The notes beneath the pieces were generated by a model, which was given only the letters and a program-made list of their open reading frames with translations, had not been told where the DNA came from and did no database searches. Shown here one piece after another: positions 26,698-34,381 of a stretch of 52,105 nucleotides of DNA (position 1 is the first letter of the stretch; each line of letters starts with the position of its first letter). The position numbers and the translations under genes were made by a program. The DNA lies in contig JAJDWI010000139.1 in assembly GCA_022825665.1 (NCBI GenBank), positions 1 to 52,105 on the forward strand, in the 5' to 3' direction. This DNA comes from Candidatus Poribacteria bacterium. Lineage in GTDB: Bacteria > Poribacteria > WGA-4E > WGA-3G.

Positions 26698-28353
26698 TTA
26701 CGTTAACTTAATACCCGCATCTCCAATATTTTGATGTGTTGCGTCACCGTAGCCCTCTACATTCTCTGAAATTGCTATGGCAATCTCGCCCGCGAAGTGG
26801 TAATCAATCTCACCACCAAGCCGCTTTGCAAGCTGTTGTGTGATTTCCCAATCGGCTTGTGCTTCACCAGGAGGATCAATTGTCTTGCGAATCCGTTGCA
26901 CCCATCCCGATGAATTAGTGAAAGTACCATCTTTTTCAGCAAAAGTTGTACCCGGTAGGACCACATCAGCTAACTGTGTAACCTCTGATGGTAAAATATC
27001 TTGAACGATGAGGAATTCGACCTTCTCTAATGCATCTTTTTCAGTATCTTGGAGAGGTCGTTCTGGACACCCACTAACGAGATAAACGACCTTCGCACCT
27101 GCGACCTTTTCCCAGAGTGCATCGTCTTCTAAGACAACATTTCCATTTGCTGAACCGAGTATTGTTCTTGCACCTGCGGTGTTCGGGTTCTTGTCTGCTT
27201 CAATGGTAAATTGTGGGAATTTATGCGCTTCACCCGGTTCTTGTCCAAAGAGTCCTAATTGTGTTGTCTTTAGCACATCGTGTGCGAATTGTTGTAGGAC
27301 ATAATTATCTTCATTTGTGCCTTGTGCTGAACCAATAACGACAATATCATCTGCTTCAACTTCTGATAGATTTTCGGAAATTAACGTCAGCGCATCTGCC
27401 CACTGTGTTGTAACAAGTTCGCTATCGACTCTCTTTTGAGGTAGTTGTAGGCGATCGTCGCTGTTAACATAGTGATAACCAAGACGACCATCATCACACA
27501 TCCAGTGTTGGTTAATATCTTCATGGAAGCGGGGTTTGATGCGATATAAGCCGTCTGTTTTATACTCGACTGTAACATTACAACCGACACTGCACCCAGT
27601 ACAAATGCTGTTTGCCTTTTCTAAAAACCACGGACGAGATTTGAAAAGGAAATCTTTGCTAATGAGCGCACCGACAGGACAAATATCAACAACATTACCA
27701 GCAAGTTTGTTGTCAAGCAGTTGGATAGGTGTTCCTTCATGGCTTCGCGGAATGTCAATCTCATCGTGGGAACCACGATTTATCAAACCAAGTTCCCCAC
27801 TACCTGATACCTCATCACAGAATCGAATACACCGTGTGCATACGATACAACGTGTGGAATAGAGCAAGACATCCGGTCCTAAATCCTTCTTCGGTGGTAC
27901 ATTTTTGACTTCCAGATAACGACTCTTATCGTGTCCATGCCGGTAACTGAAGTCTTGCAAGTCGCACTCGCCTGCTTGGTCACAGACCGGACAGTCAAGA
28001 GGATGATGCACAAGCAAAAATTCAAGAATATCCTCTCGCGCCTTTATAACACGGTCGCTATCTGTTCGGATGATAGCGTCAAATTTTTCTTCTAATTTTC
28101 TTTCAGGTGGTGCGGATCGAACAGTAAGCGTACAACCCGTTGCTAATTGTCGAGCAGGACCAATTGTCCCTGGGGGCGCGCCTGGTATGGGACCATAAGG
28201 TTCAACGAGACACATCCTACAGTTTGCGGGACGACTCAATCCAGGATGGTAACAATAGTGAGGCACTTCAATATCGTGTTCCCGTGCTGCCTCAACTATA
28301 TTCGTTCCATCTTCAACCTCAATTTCAAGGTCATTCAGTTTAACTAATGCCAT
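26698..28353 (-). CDS. nuoG: NADH-quinone oxidoreductase subunit G
   Basis: A 551-residue iron-sulfur subunit of the hydrophilic arm. In order: a [2Fe-2S] ferredoxin domain (C32, C43 and C46 with a later C72 in the CYHPGLSRPANCRMC region), the His-Cys3 cluster site HHPLDCPVCDQAGECDLQD, a [4Fe-4S] site YSTRCIVCTRCIRFCDEVSG, and CTGCSVGCNVTVEYK near 247-261, which resembles the molybdopterin-oxidoreductase cluster motif. A shortened molybdopterin-like domain follows. It is smaller than many NuoG proteins (650-900). A 104-bp gap separates it from the coiled-coil gene upstream. Confidence 0.94.
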   Translation of the reverse strand: MALVKLNDLEIEVEDGTNIVEAAREHDIEVPHYCYHPGLSRPANCRMCLVEPYGPIPGAPPGTIGPARQLATGCTLTVRSAPPERKLEEKFDAIIRTDSDRVIKAREDILEFLLVHHPLDCPVCDQAGECDLQDFSYRHGHDKSRYLEVKNVPPKKDLGPDVLLYSTRCIVCTRCIRFCDEVSGSGELGLINRGSHDEIDIPRSHEGTPIQLLDNKLAGNVVDICPVGALISKDFLFKSRPWFLEKANSICTGCSVGCNVTVEYKTDGLYRIKPRFHEDINQHWMCDDGRLGYHYVNSDDRLQLPQKRVDSELVTTQWADALTLISENLSEVEADDIVVIGSAQGTNEDNYVLQQFAHDVLKTTQLGLFGQEPGEAHKFPQFTIEADKNPNTAGARTILGSANGNVVLEDDALWEKVAGAKVVYLVSGCPERPLQDTEKDALEKVEFLIVQDILPSEVTQLADVVLPGTTFAEKDGTFTNSSGWVQRIRKTIDPPGEAQADWEITQQLAKRLGGEIDYHFAGEIAIAISENVEGYGDATHQNIGDAGIKLT

Positions 28354-28457
28354 ATATATTACTCCAATGTCGTACCTACCAAAGAAGTTGCACTTACATT
28401 AACTTAACAATTACGCTAATACAAAAAAATAAATATTATAATCCCTATATATATTGA

Positions 28458-28841
28458 CTACGCTCCAACGATGCGCTTCTCTTCAAGTGCATCAATTTTC
28501 TCGCGCAATGCCTGAATCTCTGCCGTATGTGTTTTTAGGATATCGTCTTGTTGTGTACGCCTGTTCTGCTGATAGGCGATGAGAATTAATGGTATACCCA
28601 CAAAGGCTATAACTGCCCCGATGGGTGCTATCGTCAATGTTCCTTGAAAGTCTAACCTTTTGCTTTGTTCGGTCATAAGTTTTTCTAAATGTGTCTCAGA
28701 TGCGGTGATACGTTTCTCCAAACGCACCTCTGCCTCGTTAACAATTTGACGGATCTTCTCTAAGTCCTGGACGCTCAGTTCCGCAACCACGACAGTGCTT
28801 AGACATAAGTAGACCAAAATGGCAATAAACATCGTTTTCAT
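28458..28841 (-). CDS. Secreted or membrane coiled-coil protein of unknown function, inside the nuo cluster
   Basis: A 127-residue protein I do not recognise. It has a signal peptide (residues 1-20, ending VVVAE), a charged heptad-like region (about 24-66) rich in Glu, Lys and Leu, one membrane segment (about 69-90: LTIAPIGAVIAFVGIPLILI) and a second coiled coil (about 98-124: HTAEIQALREKIDALEEK). The layout suggests an oligomeric membrane protein with the first coil in the periplasm and the second in the cytosol. GGAAC precedes the ATG. It lies between nuoF and nuoG, so co-transcription with complex I is likely; a functional link is not shown. Confidence 0.7.
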   Translation of the reverse strand: MKTMFIAILVYLCLSTVVVAELSVQDLEKIRQIVNEAEVRLEKRITASETHLEKLMTEQSKRLDFQGTLTIAPIGAVIAFVGIPLILIAYQQNRRTQQDDILKTHTAEIQALREKIDALEEKRIVGA

Positions 28842-28888
28842 AACAGGTGTTCCTTTTGAACATTGGCAATTATGTCCCTACTTCACTT

Positions 28889-30367
28889 CTATTCAAGGTC
28901 AGCCATCTCTTTTGGGATAATTCTTTGTTGATATGCGTAATTTTCCTCTGGTGGTACCGTCGCTTCAGCAACAGACAAGGTGACCAATTTACTTTCTCGT
29001 ATAGCAGCTTCAAATTCAGGTCTGAACTTACGCATATAGCTCACTGCGGGCCAAGAGACAGCAATACCAAAAACGCAAATCGTATTCCAAGTCATCGTAT
29101 CTACATTCGCAATGTTGTTCGCAACGTTTTCTAACAAGTCAAGGTCTTCGTAGATTTCCTCTGTTTCGCCAGTATCACCCCATCTACCGCTTTCTGTGAT
29201 ACCGAACTTCGGTCGTGTAACAGTGGTTTGTCTACCCTCTCCATCAGCAATTCGTTGGACAATATCACGCACCCACGGCGTACCCCATCGACACGGTGTA
29301 CACTGACCACACGATTCATGCGCGTAGAATTTCATGATATTGAGCAAACAATCAACGATGTTACGAGTCTCATTCATCACAATGATTCCACCCGAACCTA
29401 ACATCGACTTTGCCAGTGTGAGCGATGTAAAATCAAGACGTGTATCTAATTCATAGTGTGTCAAGATCGGTGCAGAACTACCGCCAGGGATTACTGCTTT
29501 CACTTCTTCACCGCGCAAACCACCTGCAACCTCTATAAGCTCTGTGCATGTCAAACCGAGTTCTAATTCATACACCCCCGGTTCATTGACATCACCACTG
29601 ATACAGTAGAGTTTCGTGCCTGTATTCGGATCGGGTTTTGGCGGATCGAACCGTGCATCACCATAAGTCGGTCCCATCTGGGTATACCATTCAACACCAT
29701 TACCAACAATAAAAGGCAGATTACACAAGGTTTCCACATTTTGAACGACGGTAGGTTTCATGAATACACCTTGAACAGCGGGGAAGGGAGGTTTGTTACG
29801 GGGTTGTCCCCGTTTTCCCTCAAGGGATTCAATCAATCCTGTTTCTTCACCACAAATATAGGCACCAGCCCCTGGATGCGAATAGATGTTAATGTTTAGT
29901 CCTGTACCACGGACATTTTCTCCAAGGTACCCTTGTTCATAAGCCTCTTTAATAGCAGCATCTAACATCTTTTTACCAAGCGTAAATTCACCACGAATAT
30001 AGATATATGTGGTTTCAATTCCCATCGCGTAACAACAGATGAGGATGCCTTCAATTAATAGATGCGGATTTTTCTCCAAGACATAACGATTACTGAATGT
30101 CCCCGGTTCACTCTCATCAGCGTTGCAACATAGGTAACGCGGCTCAATATCTCTTGGGACAAAACTCCATTTTTCCCCAGTTGAAAATCCTGCACCGCCT
30201 CTACCTTTCAACCCCGCATCCCACACCATTTGCGCAAGTTCTTCAGGTTGGTATTCGGCAATAGCCTTTTCAAAACGGGTGTAACCGTCATGTTGTCTGA
30301 AGACTTCAAAAGTGTTTATATCGGGTACATCCAAGTGTTCGTAGAGTATCCGTCTTTCTTGAACCAT
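28889..30367 (-). CDS. nuoF: NADH-quinone oxidoreductase subunit F
   Basis: A 492-residue subunit that binds NADH, FMN and a [4Fe-4S] cluster. Motifs: FMN/NADH loop GLKGRGGAGFSTGEKWSF (residues about 49-66), AYICGEETGLIESLEGKRGQ, and the cluster ligands ESCGQCTPCRWGTPW with a final cysteine in TICVFGIAVSWP. It is longer than usual (420-440). Much of the excess is an insertion of roughly 27 residues (around the text RPKFGITESGRWGDTG) between the third and fourth cluster cysteines, plus a C-terminal extension. GAGG precedes the ATG. It lies 9 bp after nuoE. Confidence 0.95.
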   Translation of the reverse strand: MVQERRILYEHLDVPDINTFEVFRQHDGYTRFEKAIAEYQPEELAQMVWDAGLKGRGGAGFSTGEKWSFVPRDIEPRYLCCNADESEPGTFSNRYVLEKNPHLLIEGILICCYAMGIETTYIYIRGEFTLGKKMLDAAIKEAYEQGYLGENVRGTGLNINIYSHPGAGAYICGEETGLIESLEGKRGQPRNKPPFPAVQGVFMKPTVVQNVETLCNLPFIVGNGVEWYTQMGPTYGDARFDPPKPDPNTGTKLYCISGDVNEPGVYELELGLTCTELIEVAGGLRGEEVKAVIPGGSSAPILTHYELDTRLDFTSLTLAKSMLGSGGIIVMNETRNIVDCLLNIMKFYAHESCGQCTPCRWGTPWVRDIVQRIADGEGRQTTVTRPKFGITESGRWGDTGETEEIYEDLDLLENVANNIANVDTMTWNTICVFGIAVSWPAVSYMRKFRPEFEAAIRESKLVTLSVAEATVPPEENYAYQQRIIPKEMADLE

Positions 30368-30376
30368 ATTTTTCCT

Positions 30377-30895
30377 CTACAAATTGTCTAATAATTCATC
30401 AACTTTTTCAGGAGTTAAATTCTTATATAAATCGTCATTTACCATGATTACAGGTGCGACATCACAAGAAGCAAGACACTCCACTTTCATCAAGGTGAAC
30501 TTACCATCTTCAGTTGTTCCTTTTGCGAGATTCGTTTCAGAAGCTACATCGGTACCAAGCTTTTCCTTGAGATGATCCAAAACCACCTTACAGTCACGCA
30601 GTGCACAAGGCAACGTATGACAGATACGGATCACATACTTGCCAACCGGTTCCTCAAAGAACATCGGATAAAAGGTCACCACGTCTTTTACCTTCATCAC
30701 GGAAAGTTCTAACAGTTCCGCTACATACTTCATGACAGCAGGGGTAATATAGCCTTCCTGTCTTTGTGCAAGGTGCAGTGTTGGTAGCATTGCTGCTTCT
30801 TTTACAGGATATCGACCAATCAGTTCATCAAATTCTCGTTTATTATCTTCGTTAAACTGAAATGGTGTTTCGATTTGTATAATTTCTTCTGACAT
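30377..30895 (-). CDS. nuoE: NADH-quinone oxidoreductase subunit E
   Basis: A 172-residue thioredoxin-fold subunit with a [2Fe-2S] cluster. Cluster ligands are visible in RICHTLPCALRDC and VECLASCDVAPVIMVND. N-terminal text AAMLPTLHLAQRQEGYITPA and VVTFYPMFFEEPVGKY is typical of the family. It works with NuoF in the NADH-oxidising module. It is immediately upstream of nuoF; upstream of it lies the HNH-like/WYL gene rather than nuoD, so the usual nuoD-nuoE junction is interrupted. Confidence 0.95.
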   Translation of the reverse strand: MSEEIIQIETPFQFNEDNKREFDELIGRYPVKEAAMLPTLHLAQRQEGYITPAVMKYVAELLELSVMKVKDVVTFYPMFFEEPVGKYVIRICHTLPCALRDCKVVLDHLKEKLGTDVASETNLAKGTTEDGKFTLMKVECLASCDVAPVIMVNDDLYKNLTPEKVDELLDNL

Positions 30896-30958
30896 CTATG
30901 TTTCCTTTATTGGCTATTAGCAGTCAGTGGCAATTTGGAAACTTCACTAATAGCGTAT

Positions 30959-31756
30959 CTACTGGTAAATGGCTACATATTTTTCTAATTCAGTATGTTC
31001 TGAGATTACTTCTAACGCTTGCATTCGTTCAAGTGCAAAGACCCGAGTATCTTGACGCAATTCACAAAAACCTTCTACACACAACGTCTCTCCAGAATCT
31101 CTATTGTTCGGAATATTGAACAACCGATCCGGTACAACTACGCGCGTCATCCATGTTTTAGCATTCGGTTTTTTATAGTCAAACCGAATCTTCTGTTTAT
31201 TCTCAATAGCAGATTGGATTTCCGCAACTTGCTCCGAAAACTCTGATTGTGATGCCTTTAGTGTAAAACTGCCAAAAATATCTCCTTTTCCGTACATACC
31301 TTCATAACACGGCTTGCAAATCAATTCAAGGTTATCCAACTCGTTTGTTCCGCCTTCACATAAAGGAAGATCATGTATCAGATACACGTTCCGTTCTTCT
31401 CCGCAACTCAAACAGATCGAACCGTTCTGCTGTATAAGGTGTAGTTTCCGCTCATTCCAATCTGGTGGCCAGTTCGGTAAAAAATCGTAAATTGAGATTA
31501 AAGTATTTTTTAACTTCGTTAACTCGTTGGATAAATTTTCCACCTTTTCCTCTGAAATTATTTCTTCATCTGTAATTTCAGTCCGCACAAAGAGAGACGA
31601 TAGGAGTTGTGAACCTTGCCGACGCAGGATAACTTCAATTTCGTCTTTACGCATTTGCATCTTGATCAGACAAGAAGTATGAAGATAGTCTCCATGGGTC
31701 AGAGCTATGTCGTATTCATAATCGACATATTGTTTACATACGGTACAGTACGGCAT
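30959..31756 (-). CDS. Zinc-finger / HNH-like / WYL-domain protein
   Basis: A 265-residue protein with three parts. Residues 1-30 form a small zinc-binding motif (C4-x2-C7 with H26-x2-C29). A coiled middle (about 60-90) is followed by an HNH-like zinc fold: C115-x2-C118, H128-D129, N142 and C147-x2-C150, in the text DLPLCEGGTNELDNLELICK. The last histidine of a normal HNH is a tyrosine here (Y151), so nuclease activity is doubtful. Residues about 180-252 resemble a WYL ligand-sensing domain (KIRFDYKK, RVVVPDRLF, FALERMQALEVI). WYL domains often regulate defence or DNA-damage genes. GAGG is 7 bases before the ATG. It sits between gene relics and nuoE. Confidence 0.7.
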   Translation of the reverse strand: MPYCTVCKQYVDYEYDIALTHGDYLHTSCLIKMQMRKDEIEVILRRQGSQLLSSLFVRTEITDEEIISEEKVENLSNELTKLKNTLISIYDFLPNWPPDWNERKLHLIQQNGSICLSCGEERNVYLIHDLPLCEGGTNELDNLELICKPCYEGMYGKGDIFGSFTLKASQSEFSEQVAEIQSAIENKQKIRFDYKKPNAKTWMTRVVVPDRLFNIPNNRDSGETLCVEGFCELRQDTRVFALERMQALEVISEHTELEKYVAIYQ

Positions 31757-31908
31757 CTTTGATCCTCACAATTATTGAAATTCATCAACAACTCACAGAT
31801 ACCTTCACGATCCGATTCTTCATCAGGCAAAATTTCGTAGAATTTTTGTTTTTCTATGTCCTCACAACCATTGTTTTCAATGCAAAGTGCAAATTCGGTT
31901 TTGATGAT
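31757..31908 (-). pseudogene. Remnant of a small conserved hypothetical gene
   Basis: The minus-strand frame from 31908 reads KTEFALCIENNGCEDIEKQK, continuing FYEILPDEESDREG, before losing its pattern. This resembles a family of small proteins (about 55-65 residues) I recall from many bacteria, with the form LCI-N-GCEDLE--K-Y-VLPD-------RVIDESGEDYLYP. The start codon is missing (the frame opens straight after a TAG at 31909-31911) and the expected C-terminal motif is out of frame. The family has no known function. I treat it as decayed; a search of the translated strand would settle it. Confidence 0.5.
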
Positions 31909-31932
31909 CTATTTTCCATCCTAAAATCAATC

Positions 31933-32000
31933 AACGGTCTCAAACGTAACCCTTTTGATTTCAAATCCTAATGGATAGTCCTCACACTATCAGCGTGAAA
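31933..32000 (-). pseudogene. Fragment of a second VOC-family gene
   Basis: The minus strand of this stretch encodes SVRTIH, a stop, then DLKSKGLRLRPL. This matches the segment SVNAMHQHLKSKGLRLRPLE of the intact VOC gene at 32614-32970. The nucleotide match is strong over GGTCTCAAACGTAACCCTTT and the following bases. An in-frame stop and loss of both ends show that it is a dead duplicate. It lies between the small relic and MITE copy 3. Confidence 0.7.
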
Positions 32001-32025
32001 AAACGACACTATGCCTTCCTTTGTT

Positions 32026-32157
32026 GTTATCCATTTCTAAATAGTAACTTCTCATTAGCAAAAAACGCGTTTGTAATCGGGCAATTCATTACGCCTCGGA
32101 CATTTGGATTTATTAAAACCTCAAAATGTGGTTTTATCTATTAGAATTGGTATTATA
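32026..32157. repeat. MITE-like repeat, copy 3
   Basis: About 130 bp beginning GTTATCCATTTCTAAATAGT and ending AGAATTGGTATTATAA, with the core AACGCGTTTGTAATCGGGCA and the following TTCATTACGCC tract, a diverged form of copies 1 and 2. The right end reaches into the stop codon of hicA (TAA at 32153-32155), so the element inserted exactly at the end of that gene or supplies its stop. Confidence 0.65.
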
Positions 32158-32359
32158 AATCACCCTCTTCAATCCCACTGATTTTCATGAAATGTCTCTG
32201 TAACCCGCGTTTAAGTGTTTTATTTCCGTGGACAGGCACTGATATTCGGACTGGAACGCCTTCTTTTGCGTATATGTGATGGCTACCTTTAATTCGCTTT
32301 AACTGCCAGTTATGTTTTTCTAACAACCGGCAAAATGCTTTACCGGTTAGCACTTTCAA
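32153..32359 (-). CDS. hicA: HicA-family mRNA interferase toxin
   Basis: A 68-residue protein with the dsRBD-like HicA/YcfA fold. The active-site region is RIKGSHHIYAKEG (H27), followed by VRISVPVHGNKTLKRGLQRH. HicA toxins cut mRNA and are held inactive by HicB. The start overlaps hicB by 4 bases, which couples their translation. The protein has the normal family length and ends EEGDL, as relatives do. The stop codon lies within the right end of MITE copy 3. Confidence 0.92.
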   Translation of the reverse strand: MKVLTGKAFCRLLEKHNWQLKRIKGSHHIYAKEGVPVRISVPVHGNKTLKRGLQRHFMKISGIEEGDL

Positions 32360-32559
32360 ACAGCTATCTCCATCACTTTATCATTTTTAGAGATATCAAG
32401 AGTGTTAACGTCTACAGATAAACACCCTTCAATTGCTTCATATATGTTCTCAAGTAATTCTTCAAAAGTGTCACCTTGTGTGGCACAACCATCAATTGAT
32501 GGCACTTCCGCCCAATATCCACCTTCTTCAGCATTGTGAATAACAACTTTCAGTTTCAT
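32356..32559 (-). CDS. hicB: HicB-family antitoxin
   Basis: A 67-residue antitoxin with the partially degraded RNase-H fold: KLKVVIHNAEEGGYWAEVPS then IDGCATQGDTFEELLENIYE. There is no separate DNA-binding domain, so this is the short form. I chose the ATG at 32559 because GGAGGG lies about 11 bases upstream and because relatives begin MKLKVV; an ATG at 32577 overlaps that ribosome-binding site and is less likely. It precedes hicA, the reverse of the commonest order but frequent for this subgroup. It neutralises HicA and probably represses the pair. Confidence 0.9.
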   Translation of the reverse strand: MKLKVVIHNAEEGGYWAEVPSIDGCATQGDTFEELLENIYEAIEGCLSVDVNTLDISKNDKVMEIAV

Positions 32560-32613
32560 AATTTTAAGTCCCTCCATTAATTTTACTTAATCTTTGTGAG
32601 AAACCCTCCAAAA

Positions 32614-32970
32614 TTAATATTTTCCCACAAACTGAATTCGGTTTTTCTCAGGGTCTCTGATATCAAAAATTCCGTAACCATCTTCATTTTCCAAAGGTCT
32701 CAAACGTAACCCTTTTGATTTTAAATGTTGGTGCATTGCATTCACACTTTCAACCTGAAGCATCAACTTTTGTCTACCCTCATTTGGTTTACTTGCACTA
32801 TGGAGACACAGTTTACACTCACCTGTATCAAATCGGTAAAAACGATGTTCTGGAAATGGTTGATCTTCTTCTGGTGTCAATCCGATTACATCTCTATAAA
32901 ATGCAATGACTTTTTTCATATCTTTTACAAAAAGCATGACTCCGCCAAGACTAACTTTCATTTCTGACAT
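32614..32970 (-). CDS. VOC-family (glyoxalase/bleomycin-resistance-like) protein
   Basis: A 118-residue single-module VOC protein: VMLFVKDMKKVIAFYRDVIG at residues 11-30, FDTGECKLCLHSA in the middle, and GIFDIRDPEKNRIQFVGKY at the C-terminus, where the glutamate or nearby residues usually bind metal. VOC proteins include glyoxalases, dioxygenases and resistance proteins; this one cannot be assigned a substrate. It starts 14 bp after nuoD. A dead copy of its middle lies 0.7 kb downstream. Confidence 0.85.
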   Translation of the reverse strand: MSEMKVSLGGVMLFVKDMKKVIAFYRDVIGLTPEEDQPFPEHRFYRFDTGECKLCLHSASKPNEGRQKLMLQVESVNAMHQHLKSKGLRLRPLENEDGYGIFDIRDPEKNRIQFVGKY

Positions 32971-32984
32971 ATCTACACCAAATA

Positions 32985-34181
32985 TTACCTATCCAACTCA
33001 CCAGCAATCACGTTCAAACTTCCTAAAACCGCCACAGTATCCGAAACCATACCACCCTCTAACATGTGTGGTAGTGCTTGAAAATGAAAGAAACTCGGTG
33101 GACGAATCCGAATTCGGTAACCCGTACCGCTACCATCACTTACAATATAGAAGCCTAATTCTCCATTCGGAGATTCCGTAGCACAATAATCTTCACCTTT
33201 TGGTGGCTGCACACCGTGTCCATCCATAACAATTTTGAAGTGATGGATTAAGCCTTCTATATGTCCATAAGCATCTGATTTGTGTGGCATCATGACTTTG
33301 TTGTCTTCAAGACTAAACGGACCTTCTGGTAGGTTATCCAGTGCTTGTCGGATGATACCGCAACTTTGAATCATTTCTTCCATACGGACCAGATACCGAT
33401 CATACACATCACCGTTTGTTCCTACTGGTACATCAAAGTCAAATTTCTCATAAGACGAGTACGGCTCAGCCTTCCGGATGTCATGAGCTACACCGGTAGC
33501 ACGCAGACAAGGACCGGTTAACCCATAACTAATTGCATCGTCAGGTGAAATTGCACCAACACCTTTTGTCCTATCCATCCAAATTCTGTTGCGAGTTAAC
33601 AAAGTATGTGTTTCTTTCAACGCCTTCGGTAAATTGGTAATAAAATCACGGGCATCATTATCAAATCCATCATATAGATCGCGGAAAACACCGCCTACGC
33701 GGGTATAACTTGTTGTCAACCTTGCACCGGTTGTCTTCTCAAAAATGCTGTAAAGTTTCTCACGTTCTCTAAAACTATAAAGGAATACCGAAAATGCACC
33801 CAAATCAAGTGCAGCAGTTCCGAGCCACAGTAAATGGTCAGCCAGCCGAGAAAGTTCTGCCATCAAAACGCGAATATACTGGCAACGTTCTGGTACTTCA
33901 ATACCGAGCAATTGTTCCACTGCAAGCACATATCCGAAATTGTTAGACAACGGTGACAGATAATTCATCCGGTCTGTTACAACGATAAACTGGTTATAAT
34001 CTAAATGTTCACCCAGTTTTTCAAAACCAGTATGCAAATATCCAGCATGAGGTGTCGCCTTTAAAACGGTTTCACCGTCAAGTTCTAATACGATACGAAG
34101 GGTGCCGTGCGTGGCAGGGTGTTGCGGACCGAAGTTGAGAACCATCTTCTCGCCTGTTGTGCGTTCCATCCCACCTTGCAT
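32985..34181 (-). CDS. nuoD: NADH-quinone oxidoreductase subunit D
   Basis: A 398-residue subunit of the quinone-reducing module. Signature text: VLNFGPQHPATHGTLRIVLE near residues 14-33, PHAGYLHTGFEKLGEHLDYN, GLTGPCLRATGVAHDIRK, and the C-terminal DPCIACTDR-like end is here replaced by LGSLNVIAGELDR, ending a few residues short of some relatives. AAGGAG lies 6 bases before the ATG at 34181, so the first methionine is preferred over the one four residues later. It sits between the two small ORFs and the VOC gene. Confidence 0.95.
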   Translation of the reverse strand: MQGGMERTTGEKMVLNFGPQHPATHGTLRIVLELDGETVLKATPHAGYLHTGFEKLGEHLDYNQFIVVTDRMNYLSPLSNNFGYVLAVEQLLGIEVPERCQYIRVLMAELSRLADHLLWLGTAALDLGAFSVFLYSFREREKLYSIFEKTTGARLTTSYTRVGGVFRDLYDGFDNDARDFITNLPKALKETHTLLTRNRIWMDRTKGVGAISPDDAISYGLTGPCLRATGVAHDIRKAEPYSSYEKFDFDVPVGTNGDVYDRYLVRMEEMIQSCGIIRQALDNLPEGPFSLEDNKVMMPHKSDAYGHIEGLIHHFKIVMDGHGVQPPKGEDYCATESPNGELGFYIVSDGSGTGYRIRIRPPSFFHFQALPHMLEGGMVSDTVAVLGSLNVIAGELDR

Positions 34182-34205
34182 AGAAAACTCCTTTTTAAAA
34201 TTGAC

Positions 34206-34337
34206 TTATTCTTTTTCGTTTTTGAATCGTTGATATTTATTGTTGACTTGTTGAAATTTATTCTGAACAAACCCTAAAATCCAACATATCCCACCTATCC
34301 AAACACAAGCGAAAAAAGTCAAAAAAATTACATTCAT
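34206..34337 (-). CDS. Candidate 43-residue single-pass membrane microprotein
   Basis: The minus strand gives ATG at 34337 to TAA at 34206, beginning MNVIFLTFFACVWIGGICWI, then LGFVQNKFQQVNNKYQRF and a KNEKE end. One membrane segment (residues 3-24) is followed by a basic, polar tail. GAGG lies 8 bases before the ATG, a good ribosome-binding site. The stop is 24 bp before nuoD, so the gene would be co-transcribed with complex I. It is below usual gene-caller length. I recognise no family; expression and conservation are untested. Confidence 0.5.
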   Translation of the reverse strand: MNVIFLTFFACVWIGGICWILGFVQNKFQQVNNKYQRFKNEKE

Positions 34338-34381
34338 AGTCCTAACCTCAATATTTTCAATGCCATTCGTTGCATATTAAA

